Shown here in pieces: positions 15,846-24,468 of a DNA stretch of 64,000 bases. Numbering within the stretch: the first letter of the stretch is position 1; every line of letters begins with the position of its first letter. The DNA is taken from assembly GCF_036014175.1 (NCBI RefSeq), contig NZ_CP107917.1:7254001-7318000 (forward strand), written 5' to 3'. Made by a program: the position numbers and the translations under genes. This DNA comes from Streptomyces sp. NBC_00443. GTDB lineage: Bacteria; Actinomycetota; Actinomycetes; Streptomycetales; Streptomycetaceae. The notes beneath the pieces were generated by a model. The model ran no database searches. It saw only the letters and a program-made list of their open reading frames with translations, and had not been told where the DNA came from.

Positions 15846-17545
15846 TCCGCTCCCTCCTGCGATGCCTGCCAGCGGTAGCCGCGCGGCGTCACCATGCGAC
15901 CCGCGATGTCCCGGGTCGCCGTGTTGCCCACGGTCACGACCGTCATCATGTCGACCGTCGCCGGGTCGAGGGCGCCCAGTGTCGTGACCCGACTGGACTC
16001 GTCCGGCCGCGACGCGTTCCGTACGACACCGACCGGCGTGGTCGGCTTCCGGTGCTCGGCGAGGATCGCGAGGGCCTTGGGCAGCTGCCAGTCCCGGCCC
16101 CGGGAACGGGGGTTGTAGAAGGTGACCACGATGTCCGACTCGGCCACGGCCCGCACCCGTCGTTCGATGACCTCCCACGGCGTGTGCAGGTCGGAGAGGC
16201 TGATGGACACATGGTCGTGGCCGAGCGGGGCGCCCAGGATCGCGGCGGCGGCGAGTGCGGCGGTCACACCCGGCACGCCGATCACGTCGATGTCGTCGGA
16301 CGCCTCGGCGAGCGCGGGGGAGGCCATCGCGTACACGCCCGCGTCCCCGCTGCCGATCAGCGCGACCGCCTGCCCCTTGCGGGCCTCCTCGACAGCCGTG
16401 CGCGCCCGCTCCTCCTCGGCACCGAGCCCCGACTCCAGGACCCGGGTGCCGGGCCGCAGCAGGTCGCGGATCTGGTCGACGTACTGGTCGAGCCCGACGA
16501 GCACGGAGGCGCGGCGGAGTTCCGCCTTCGCACGCGGCGTCAGCAGGTCCCGCGCGCCCGGCCCGAGCCCGACGACCGCGAGCCGCCCGCGCCCCGGGCG
16601 CCGTACGACAGCACAGGTCGCCATCGCGGGCAGCCCGTCGGCGCGCTCGGACTTCCGCTTCGGGACGAGGAGTTCACCGCCGCGCACGAGTGCGGCGGCC
16701 TCGGCGACCGAGGGCGTGCCGACGGCGGCGAGGGGCGCGTCGGAGGGGTTGGGGACCTCGACGCCCGCGAGCTGCTCGGCGGAGTAGGTCACCACCGGCA
16801 CCCCGAGCCGCTCGGCGGCCGCCACGATGCCGGGCTCGCCGGCCTTGGCGTCGACGGTGGCGAGTTCGGCGAGGGACTTGAGGGAGAGGCCGGCCTCTCC
16901 GAGCGTGCTCTCGACCAGCCCGAGCACCTCGTCGACGGGGGCGCCCTTGGACGCCCCGACGCCGACGACCAGGGACGGCGGGCGCAGCACGACCTCGCGC
17001 TCGGCGACGCCCTCGATGAGCCGATCCGTCACACGGACGACGTACGCCCCCTCGGCGCCGGCTCGCAGCGGCGGCAACGGCCAGGCCACCTCGGCCCGCA
17101 GCGCCACCGGCTCCCCGTCGAGCAGCGCCCGTGAGACCCCGGCGACATCGCCCTCCACCGGCAGCCCGAGCGTGTCCAGACCGGGCACCCCGACGGCATC
17201 GGTCGCCGTCGTCACCACGGGCTCGGCCCCCAGCAACTCCCCGACCTGCCGGGCGAGTTCATTGGCTCCGCCGCCGTGCCCGCCGACCAGCGACACGGCG
17301 AACCGCCCGCCCTCGTCGACGCACACCACACCCGGGTCGGTCGCCTTGTCGCCCAGCAGCGGCGCGACGAGCCGTACGACGGCCCCTGTCGCCAGGAAAC
17401 ACACGAGCTGCTCGCACTCGGCGAACGCCCGCCGCACGGCGTCCCCGACGGGACCGTCGTACACGCGCACCCGGTCCGGCCACGCCGTGACCAGCCGGTC
17501 CCGCGCAGCCGCCCCCGCCGCGGTGGCGGAAATGAGGCCGATCAC
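15842..17545 (-). CDS. cobJ: CbiG-CobJ fusion: cobalt-precorrin-5A hydrolase-like domain plus precorrin-3B C17-methyltransferase
   Basis: 567 residues. The N-terminal ~310 residues are CbiG-like (VGGHGGGANELAR and the later GVGASKGAPVDEV block), a domain that opens the delta-lactone in the early-insertion pathway. The C-terminal ~245 residues are a TP-methylase with AVVGLGPGARDLLTPRA and IGSGDAGVYAMASP. GTG 17545 overlaps the cobL stop (GTGA), and its own stop overlaps cobH. This fusion is common in actinomycetes. Confidence 0.94.
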   Translation of the reverse strand: MIGLISATAAGAAARDRLVTAWPDRVRVYDGPVGDAVRRAFAECEQLVCFLATGAVVRLVAPLLGDKATDPGVVCVDEGGRFAVSLVGGHGGGANELARQVGELLGAEPVVTTATDAVGVPGLDTLGLPVEGDVAGVSRALLDGEPVALRAEVAWPLPPLRAGAEGAYVVRVTDRLIEGVAEREVVLRPPSLVVGVGASKGAPVDEVLGLVESTLGEAGLSLKSLAELATVDAKAGEPGIVAAAERLGVPVVTYSAEQLAGVEVPNPSDAPLAAVGTPSVAEAAALVRGGELLVPKRKSERADGLPAMATCAVVRRPGRGRLAVVGLGPGARDLLTPRAKAELRRASVLVGLDQYVDQIRDLLRPGTRVLESGLGAEEERARTAVEEARKGQAVALIGSGDAGVYAMASPALAEASDDIDVIGVPGVTAALAAAAILGAPLGHDHVSISLSDLHTPWEVIERRVRAVAESDIVVTFYNPRSRGRDWQLPKALAILAEHRKPTTPVGVVRNASRPDESSRVTTLGALDPATVDMMTVVTVGNTATRDIAGRMVTPRGYRWQASQEGAE

Positions 17546-18777
17546 TGGGTAACTCCCTCTCGGTACACGGGGCTTCTGGCACCCCACAGCAGAAATACGG
17601 GATTGGTCGCCGCGAGCCGGGTCACGTCCCCCGGCAGCGGGGCGAGCCGCGACGACTGCAGCAGCACCCCGTCGCAGGAGAACCCGGCACCGGTGAGTGC
17701 CTCGCGAGCGGCGGGCACCCGGTCGAGCGCGGCCATGGCGACGACGACCGTCCGCCGCGCCCGACGCGCGCACGCGGTGACGATGGCGGGCAGCTCACGC
17801 CCCCCGCCCCCGACGAACACCGCGTCCGGATCGTCGAGGTCGGACAGGACGGTGGGCGCCGCCCCGTGCACCACGTGCACGTCGACGCCGTGCGCGGCGG
17901 CGTTGGCGCGGATCCGCTCCACCCCGTCCCGTGCCTTCTCGACGGCGACGGCCGCCGCGCCGAGCCGGGCGCACTCCACGGCCACCGAGCCGGAGCCCGC
18001 GCCGATGTCCCACACCAGGTCGCCGAGCCGTGGGCCCAGCAGGGCCAGGGCCAGGGCCCGCACCTCGAACTTGGTGATCATCGAGTCGCGGTGCGCGAAG
18101 TCGGCCTCGTCCAGGGCCCATCGGTCGGGCCCCGGCGCCGGACCGGCCACCGTACGCACCGCGCCGACGGCCCGCTCGGGGTCCAGGCACAGCACCACGC
18201 TCACCGCCGTACCCCAGTCGCGGCCGGCGGCCTCGGCGGGCGTCACCCGCTCCACGCGCTCGCGCCGAGGATCGCCCAGCGCTGAGGCGACGACCAGGAC
18301 CCGCCCGGTGTGCCGCAGCGCCGCGCCCAGCTCGGCCGGCCCGGCACCCGGCCCGGTCAGCACCGCCACCTTGGGGTGCGCCCGGCACACGTTCACCGCT
18401 GTACGCGGCTCGCGCCCGTGTGCGCTCACCACCACCGCGTCGTCCCACGGCAGCCCGACCCGCGCGAACGCGGCGGCCACCGAGGACACCCCGGCACGCA
18501 CATCCAGCCGCTCGGACCCGAACCGCTCGGCCAGCGCCCGCACGATCCCCAGGAACCCCGGGTCGCCCGAGGCGAGCACCACCACGGGCCGCTCCTTCTC
18601 GACGTACTCCGCGATGGTGTCGAGGGCAGGCGCCAGCGCCCCGAGCACGACCCGCTCCACGTCGGCGGGCAGCCGTACGGCGTCCAGATGCCGCCGCCCG
18701 CCGACGACCAGCTCGGCCCCGGCGAGGACGTCCTCGGGAACCGGCGCTCCCGTCCCCGTGCCGACGACGGTGATCAC
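17542..18777 (-). CDS. cobL: Precorrin-6Y C5,15-methyltransferase (decarboxylating)
   Basis: 411 residues with two catalytic parts. The N-terminal CbiE-like TP-methylase has VVGTGTGAPVPED and LASGDPGFLG. The C-terminal CbiT-like SAM methyltransferase has VWDIGAGSGSVAVECAR and later the VFVGGGG block. It methylates C5 and C15 and removes the ring C acetate carboxyl. GTG 18777 overlaps the cobM stop by four bases. Confidence 0.95.
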   Translation of the reverse strand: MITVVGTGTGAPVPEDVLAGAELVVGGRRHLDAVRLPADVERVVLGALAPALDTIAEYVEKERPVVVLASGDPGFLGIVRALAERFGSERLDVRAGVSSVAAAFARVGLPWDDAVVVSAHGREPRTAVNVCRAHPKVAVLTGPGAGPAELGAALRHTGRVLVVASALGDPRRERVERVTPAEAAGRDWGTAVSVVLCLDPERAVGAVRTVAGPAPGPDRWALDEADFAHRDSMITKFEVRALALALLGPRLGDLVWDIGAGSGSVAVECARLGAAAVAVEKARDGVERIRANAAAHGVDVHVVHGAAPTVLSDLDDPDAVFVGGGGRELPAIVTACARRARRTVVVAMAALDRVPAAREALTGAGFSCDGVLLQSSRLAPLPGDVTRLAATNPVFLLWGARSPVYREGVTQ

Positions 18778-19592
18778 GTACTGGCTCCCCGCTCGCGCAG
18801 CGCCCTGCGCGCCTGCGGGTCCGCCTTGCGGTACCCGTGGAAGTGGCCGGGGTGGTAGAGGTGCGAGCGCGTGCCGTGCGCGTCGAGGGCGGGGCCGACC
18901 AGGAACAGGGTGTGCTTCCAGAGCTTGTGCTCCTTGACGGTCTCCTCCAGCGTCTCGATCGTGCACTTCACGACGAGCTCCTCGGGCCAGGTCGCCTGGT
19001 AGGCGACGACGACCGGCGTGGACGTCGGATACCCGCCCTCCAGCAACTCCCGTACGAGCTGCCCGCTGCGGGCGGCCGACAGGAAGATCGCCATGGTCGT
19101 GCCGTGCTTGGCGAACTCCCTGACCTCCTCCCCGGGCGGCATCGGCGTCTTGCCGCCACCGAGCCGGGTGAGGACGACGGACTGCGCGACCTCGGGGATG
19201 GTCAGCTCGCGCCCGGCGAGCGCGGCGACGGCGGAGAAGGCGGAGACCCCGGGCACGACCTCGGTCTCGACGCCGATCACGGCACACCGGTCGAGCTGCT
19301 CCTGCGTGCCGCCCCAGAGGGCGGGGTCACCGGAGTGGATGCGGGCGACCTTGAGGCCGTCGGCGCGGGCGCGCTCGTACACGGCGACCACGTCTTCGAG
19401 GGACATGGTCGCCGAGTCGAGGATCTCGGCGTCCTCGCGCGCGTGCTCGAGGACCTCCGCCTGGACCAGGCTGGCCGCCCAGATCACGACGTCCGCCTCG
19501 GCGATGGCACGCGCGGCACGGAACGTCAGCAGATCGGCGGCGCCGGGGCCGGCACCGACGAAGGTCACCTTGCCGGTGGGGGCATCGGCCAT
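18774..19592 (-). CDS. cobM: Precorrin-4 C11-methyltransferase
   Basis: A 272-residue TP-methylase. SAM-binding blocks are VTFVGAGPGAADLLTFRA and RIHSGDPALWGGTQEQ, with VVPGVSAFSAVAALAG typical of CobM/CbiF. ATG 19592 is preceded by AGGAGAGG, about 11 nt away. It lies 62 bp after cobI, the only sizeable gap in the cob operon. It overlaps cobL by GTGA. Confidence 0.96.
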   Translation of the reverse strand: MADAPTGKVTFVGAGPGAADLLTFRAARAIAEADVVIWAASLVQAEVLEHAREDAEILDSATMSLEDVVAVYERARADGLKVARIHSGDPALWGGTQEQLDRCAVIGVETEVVPGVSAFSAVAALAGRELTIPEVAQSVVLTRLGGGKTPMPPGEEVREFAKHGTTMAIFLSAARSGQLVRELLEGGYPTSTPVVVAYQATWPEELVVKCTIETLEETVKEHKLWKHTLFLVGPALDAHGTRSHLYHPGHFHGYRKADPQARRALRERGAST

Positions 19593-19654
19593 GGGAATTC
19601 GGTCCTCTCCTACAGGGGTCGGCAGGGGTCGGTGTGCGGGGCGTGGGACCGGCG

Positions 19655-20407
19655 TCAGAGCTTGCCGCCCCGCCCGCCGTCGCGCCGGGCGGGCGCGATG
19701 AGGGTCGAGAGGTAGGGCAGGGCAGAGCCGTCGAGGTCGGCGGCCGGCTGGATCGACTCCTCCGTCAGCCCCAGCGCCGACCCCCACACCGCGTCCTCGA
19801 TCCGCCCGGTCTCCCGCAGGGCCGCGGCGACCTCACCCGCCTGCCGGCCGAACTTGTAGGCGACGACGGTCCCGGGCCCACTGAGAGCTTCTTTGAGCAC
19901 CGTCGCCCCCGCGGTCACGGGCACGAGCGTGAGCGGCTCGGTCCCCTCGGTGAGAACGGCGCCCGACCTCGCGGCGAGGTCCTGCATGGCGGTGATGCCG
20001 GGGACGGTCTCGATGACGGTGCCGGGCACCGCCTCGACGATCGTCTGCGCGAGATAGGTGAACGTGGAGTACACATTGGGATCGCCGATGGTGGCGAAGG
20101 CGACCGCGCCATGCTGCTTGAGCAGCTCGGCGACCCGCTCACCCGCCGCGTCCCAGGCGGCCTCGCGCCGAGCACGGTCGGTCCGCTCGTTCAGCGCGAA
20201 CACGACCCGAACCACCTTCTCCTCGGGCACGTAGTGCAGCACGGTGGCCTCGGCCCGCCCACGCTCACCCCCATCATTTCCATCAGATGCAGCCATGACG
20301 GGTACGACGACCGCGTCGGCCTCGCGCAGAGCGTTGACGCCCTTGACGGTCACCAGCTCCGGATCGCCGGGACCGACCCCGACTCCGATCAACCTGCTGC
20401 TGCTCAT
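19655..20407 (-). CDS. cobI: Precorrin-2 C20-methyltransferase
   Basis: A 250-residue TP-methylase acting at C20 of precorrin-2. LIGVGVGPGDPELVTVKGV and FATIGDPNVYSTFTYL are the family SAM-binding blocks. ATG 20407 forms an ATGA overlap with the cobB stop; an ATG at 20419 is also in frame. The short insert DGNDGGERGRA sits in a surface loop. Confidence 0.95.
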   Translation of the reverse strand: MSSSRLIGVGVGPGDPELVTVKGVNALREADAVVVPVMAASDGNDGGERGRAEATVLHYVPEEKVVRVVFALNERTDRARREAAWDAAGERVAELLKQHGAVAFATIGDPNVYSTFTYLAQTIVEAVPGTVIETVPGITAMQDLAARSGAVLTEGTEPLTLVPVTAGATVLKEALSGPGTVVAYKFGRQAGEVAAALRETGRIEDAVWGSALGLTEESIQPAADLDGSALPYLSTLIAPARRDGGRGGKL

Positions 20408-21864
20408 GACGTCCGGCACCTCTCCACGAACCGACGGGCGACACCGGGCTCTGCGGCCCAGTGCGTGTGCAGATAACTCGCGTGCACGCCCTGCTGTACG
20501 AAACCTTCGACCCGCCGCAGAGGGGACCTGACCCCCCAGGCGGGAGCCGTCCCCGAGCCGGGCTCGACGACGGTCCGATGAAACTCGTGTGCCCGCATCC
20601 GCGTCCCGGTCGCCGCCAGCACACTGTCACTCACGGCGACCGCGTCCCGATACCCCAGCGTCAGCCGCTCGCTCATCCGCGCGGTCACGTCGAGCACCCC
20701 GCACATGGGCTGCCCGTCGAGCTCCCGGCTCAGATAGAGCAGCCCCGCACACTCCGCGGCCACCGGGGCACCGCTCTCCGCGAGGGCGGCAACGGCCTTG
20801 CGCAGCGGCTCGTTGGCGGACAGCTCAGCGGCGTACACCTCGGGAAACCCGCCACCGATCACCAGGCCCCGCGTGCCGTCGGGCAGTTGCCCGTCCCGCA
20901 GCGGATCGAAGGGCACGACTTCGGCACCGGCGGCGGCGAGCAGTTCGGCGTGCTCGGCGTAGGAGAAGGTGAACGCGGACCCTCCGGCCATGGCGACCAC
21001 CGGCTTCTCAGGCATTTCAGCCCGTCCGGAGCTCGAGGACGAGGCCCTTTCGGGGCCGAAAGGGGGGTCTGGGGGCGCAGCCCCCAGGTTCGGGACGGGA
21101 AGGGGCGGCGGGGGCGAGGAGTCGAGGACCTCAGCCGCGTCCCAAGCCGCACCCGACACCACACCCGCACCCCGAGCCAGCCCGTGCAACGCGTCCAGGT
21201 CGCACCCCGCCGCAACCTGCGCGGCCATCGCCGCCACAGCCTCCACCGCCTCCCCCCGCCGCTCGGCAACCGGCACCAGCCCCAGATGCCGCGACGGCGT
21301 ATCCACCTGAGCCACCCGCCGCAGCACCCCCAGCACAGGCACCCCGGCCGAGTCCAACGCCTCCCGCAGCAACTCCTCGTGCCGATCCGAAGCGACCTTG
21401 TTCAAAATCACGCCCCCGACCCGCACCTCCGGATCCCAGGACGCGAACCCGTGCACCAGCGCCGCCACGGACCGCGACTGCGACGAGGCGTCCACGACGA
21501 GCACGACCGGCGCCCGCAGCAGCTTCGCCACATGCGCCGTGGACGCCAGCTCACCCTCCCCGGCGGCCCCGTCGTACAGCCCCATCACGCCCTCTACGAC
21601 GGCGATGTCACACCCACGCGCCCCGTGCAGGAACAACGGCCCGACCAGCTCCGGCCCGCACAGATACGCGTCGAGATTCCGCCCCACCCTCCCGGTCGCG
21701 AGCGCGTGATACCCGGGATCGATGTAGTCCGGCCCGACCTTGTGCGGGGACACGGCAAGCCCCCGCGCGGCGAACGCGGCCATCAGCCCTGTGGCAACGG
21801 TGGTCTTGCCGCTGCCGGAGGAAGGCGCGGCAATGACCAGCCGGGGGACGGAGGAGGATGTCAC
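20404..21864 (-). CDS. cobB: Cobyrinate/hydrogenobyrinate a,c-diamide synthase with a repeat-derived linker
   Basis: 486 residues. The N-terminal dethiobiotin-synthetase-like ATPase (about 1-245) has PSSGSGKTTVATGL and EGVMGLYDG. The C-terminal class I glutamine amidotransferase (about 288-486) has GLVIGGGFPEVYA and the nucleophile in AAECAGLLYLSREL. Between them, residues ~249-284 (SSPPPPLPVPNLG, PPDPPFGPER and beyond) are encoded by a copy of a dispersed intergenic repeat. Usual length is about 450, so the linker explains the excess. GTG start at 21864. Confidence 0.95.
   Translation of the reverse strand: MTSSSVPRLVIAAPSSGSGKTTVATGLMAAFAARGLAVSPHKVGPDYIDPGYHALATGRVGRNLDAYLCGPELVGPLFLHGARGCDIAVVEGVMGLYDGAAGEGELASTAHVAKLLRAPVVLVVDASSQSRSVAALVHGFASWDPEVRVGGVILNKVASDRHEELLREALDSAGVPVLGVLRRVAQVDTPSRHLGLVPVAERRGEAVEAVAAMAAQVAAGCDLDALHGLARGAGVVSGAAWDAAEVLDSSPPPPLPVPNLGAAPPDPPFGPERASSSSSGRAEMPEKPVVAMAGGSAFTFSYAEHAELLAAAGAEVVPFDPLRDGQLPDGTRGLVIGGGFPEVYAAELSANEPLRKAVAALAESGAPVAAECAGLLYLSRELDGQPMCGVLDVTARMSERLTLGYRDAVAVSDSVLAATGTRMRAHEFHRTVVEPGSGTAPAWGVRSPLRRVEGFVQQGVHASYLHTHWAAEPGVARRFVERCRTS
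21008..21119 (+). repeat. Dispersed repeat, copy B, inside the cobB reading frame
   Basis: It carries GGCATTTCAGCCCGTC, GAGGACGAGGCC, GGGGTCTGGGGGCGCAG and CAGGTTCGGGACGGGAAGG in the same order as copies at 6889-7010 and 34378-34476. The tail from CAGGTTCGGG onward matches copy A without change for more than 30 bases. On the minus strand it is read through in frame as the CobB interdomain linker. Confidence 0.85.
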
Positions 21865-21868
21865 GCGA

Positions 21869-22468
21869 TCACCACTCGATGCCTCTCTGGCCCTTCTGGC
21901 CGGCGTCCATGGGGTGCTTGACCTTGGACATGTCGGTCACGAGGTCGGCGAGGCCGACCAGCTTCTCGGGCGCGTTCCGCCCGGTGATGACCACGTGCTG
22001 GGTCCCCGGCCGGTCACGCAGCACGGAGACGACCTCGTCGGTGTCCACCCACCCCCAGTGCATGGGGTAGGCGAACTCGTCGAGCACGTACAGCTTGTAC
22101 GTCTCGGCGGCCAGGTCCCGCTTGACCTGTTCCCAGCCCTCCCGGGCCTTGTCCTCGTTGTCCATCTGGGCGTCCCGCTGCACCCAGGACCACCCTTCGC
22201 CCATCTTGTGCCAGTCCACCGTCCCGCCCTGCCCGGACGCCCCCAGCACCCGCAGCGCGTTCTCCTCGCCGACCTTCCACTTCGCCGACTTGACGAACTG
22301 GAACACCCCGACCGGCCACCCCTGATTCCAGGCGCGCAGAGCAAGCCCGAATGCAGCGGTCGACTTGCCCTTGCCGATCCCCGTGTGCACGACCACCAGA
22401 GGCCGATTACGACGCTGACGAGTCGTCAGCCCGTCGTCCGGCACGACACTCGGCTGTCCCTGAGGCAT
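21869..22468 (-). CDS. cobO: Cob(I)yrinic acid a,c-diamide adenosyltransferase
   Basis: A 199-residue CobA/CobO-type ATP:corrinoid adenosyltransferase. The P-loop is VVHTGIGKGKSTAAFGLALR, and YVLDEFAYPMHWGWVD is a family block. It attaches the upper adenosyl ligand. ATG 22468 shares a base with the upstream TAA (TAATG). cobB starts 4 bp downstream of its stop. Confidence 0.97.
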   Translation of the reverse strand: MPQGQPSVVPDDGLTTRQRRNRPLVVVHTGIGKGKSTAAFGLALRAWNQGWPVGVFQFVKSAKWKVGEENALRVLGASGQGGTVDWHKMGEGWSWVQRDAQMDNEDKAREGWEQVKRDLAAETYKLYVLDEFAYPMHWGWVDTDEVVSVLRDRPGTQHVVITGRNAPEKLVGLADLVTDMSKVKHPMDAGQKGQRGIEW

Positions 22469-24468
22469 TACGCGGCCCTCCTCTGTACGTCCTTCACCAG
22501 GCCGGCGATGGACTCCGCCCGTAGCTCGTCCAGCGTCACCGCCGTACCGCCGAGCTCACCCGCCAGCTGCCCCGCCAGCCCCAGCCGCACGGGCCCCGAC
22601 TCACAGTCGACGACCACGGACGCGACACCCTCGGCCGCGAACAACCGGGCCGCCCGCCCCGCGAGCGCGACCGGCTCGGGACCGCCCGTGGCCCGCCCGT
22701 CGGTCACCACCACGACCAGCGCCCGCCGAGCCGGATCCCGCAGCCGCTCCACCCGCAACACCTCGTGCGCCTTCAGCAGCCCGGCCGCAAGCGGCGTACG
22801 CCCACCGGTCGGCAACGACTCCAGCCGAACCGCGGCGGCATCCACCGACGACGTGGGCGGCAGCGCGACATCGCCCGCCGTGCCCCGGAACGTCACCAGC
22901 CCCACCTTGTCCCGCCGCTGATACGCGTCCAGCAACAGCGACAGGACAGCACCCTTCACGGCACTCATCCGCTGCCGGGCCGCCATCGACCCGGAGGCGT
23001 CCACGACGAACAGCACGAGATTGCCCTCGCGCCCTTCCCGGACAGCCTGCCGCAGATCGTCCCGCCGCACGACGAGACCCCGCCCGGACCGCCCCCGCGC
23101 CCGCTGATGCGGCGCCGCGGCCTGAACCGTCGCAGCCAAGTGCAGCTTGGTGAGCGCCCCTCGGGGCCGCCGAGCGCCCGTCGTCCGCCCATGCTCGGTC
23201 CGCGCCCGCGAACGCCGCCCGGCGGCACCCTCGCCGAGGCCGGGCACGCTCAGCACCTTCGTCCGGAAAGGCTCGGACGCCCGCGCGGGAGTCTGCTCCC
23301 CGGCCCCGGAAGCCTGCGGCTCTCCGTCCTCACCGGCCTCGGGCCGCGCGCCTGAGTCCGCGCCCTGCGGCCCGTCGGACTCCGACGGCGGCTGTCCGCC
23401 ACCCCCGCCGGGCCCGTCGGGATCGGGATCCTCGTCGCTCTCGTCGCTCTCGTCGGCACCGGAGAACTCCTCCAGCGTCTCGTCGAGCTTGTCCTCGTCC
23501 AACCCGGGCGCGTCGAAGGGGTTGCGGCGCCGACGGTGCGGCAGCGCCAGCAGCGCCGCCTGCCGGACGTCCTCGGCGAGCACATCGGTGCGCCCGGCCC
23601 ACGCGGCCAGCGCGGTGGCCGTACGGGCCATCACGATGTCGGCCCGCATGCCGTCCACCTCGAAGGCCGCGCAGGTCGCCGCGATCTGCCGCAGCGCCCC
23701 GTCGCCGAGCCGTACCGAGGGCAGCAGCTCCCGTGCGGCGACGATGCGTCGACGCACAGCGGCCTCGTCGTCCGCCCACCGCGCGGCGAACCCGCCCGGA
23801 TCGTCGTCGTACGCGAGCCGCCGCCGTACGACCTCCACCCGCTGCTCGGGCTCCCGCGAGGCGGCGACCTCGACGGTCAGCCCGAACCGGTCGAGCAACT
23901 GCGGCCGTAGTTCGCCCTCTTCGGGGTTCATGGTCCCGACGAGCAGGAAACGGGCCGCGTGCCGGACCGACACACCCTCCCGCTCCACGTACGACGCACC
24001 CATCGCCGCCGCGTCCAGGAGCAGGTCGACGAGGTGGTCGTGGAGCAGGTTGACCTCGTCGACGTACAGGATTCCGCGGTGGGCGTCCGCGAGCAGCCCG
24101 GGCTCGAAGGCCTTCACGCCCTCGGCCAGCGCACGTTCGATGTCCAGCGCGCCGACCAGCCGGTCCTCGGAGGCACCGACGGGGAGTTCGACCATGCGTG
24201 CGGGGCGCTGGGAGCCGGCCCCTGCCTCGTGCGGCCCGTCGGGGCACGCGGGGTCGGGGGCGCCCGGGTCACAGGAGAAACGGCACCCGGCGACCACCGG
24301 AACCTCCGGCATCAGCGCCGACAGCGCCCGTACCGCCGTCGACTTGGCGGTGCCCTTCTCGCCGCGCACCAGCACACCGCCGACCGCCGGGGAAACGGCG
24401 TTCAGCAGCAGCGCGAGCCGCAGGTCGTCCTGGCCGACAACGGCCGTAAAGGGAAAGGGAGTTGTCAC
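22468..24468 (-). CDS. Putative cobaltochelatase ATPase subunit, fused ChlI/ChlD type
   Basis: 666 residues. The N-terminal AAA+ part (Walker A GEKGTAKST near residue 40, Walker B ILYVDEVNLLHDH) resembles magnesium-chelatase ChlI/BchI. An acidic and proline-rich linker (about 325-440, with ESDESDEDPDPDGPGGGGG) leads to a VWA domain with MIDAS motif DASGS. Actinomycetes use this protein with CobN instead of CobS/CobT. GTG 24468 overlaps the cobN stop. The long opposite-strand frames here are shadows. Confidence 0.93.
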   Translation of the reverse strand: MTTPFPFTAVVGQDDLRLALLLNAVSPAVGGVLVRGEKGTAKSTAVRALSALMPEVPVVAGCRFSCDPGAPDPACPDGPHEAGAGSQRPARMVELPVGASEDRLVGALDIERALAEGVKAFEPGLLADAHRGILYVDEVNLLHDHLVDLLLDAAAMGASYVEREGVSVRHAARFLLVGTMNPEEGELRPQLLDRFGLTVEVAASREPEQRVEVVRRRLAYDDDPGGFAARWADDEAAVRRRIVAARELLPSVRLGDGALRQIAATCAAFEVDGMRADIVMARTATALAAWAGRTDVLAEDVRQAALLALPHRRRRNPFDAPGLDEDKLDETLEEFSGADESDESDEDPDPDGPGGGGGQPPSESDGPQGADSGARPEAGEDGEPQASGAGEQTPARASEPFRTKVLSVPGLGEGAAGRRSRARTEHGRTTGARRPRGALTKLHLAATVQAAAPHQRARGRSGRGLVVRRDDLRQAVREGREGNLVLFVVDASGSMAARQRMSAVKGAVLSLLLDAYQRRDKVGLVTFRGTAGDVALPPTSSVDAAAVRLESLPTGGRTPLAAGLLKAHEVLRVERLRDPARRALVVVVTDGRATGGPEPVALAGRAARLFAAEGVASVVVDCESGPVRLGLAGQLAGELGGTAVTLDELRAESIAGLVKDVQRRAA

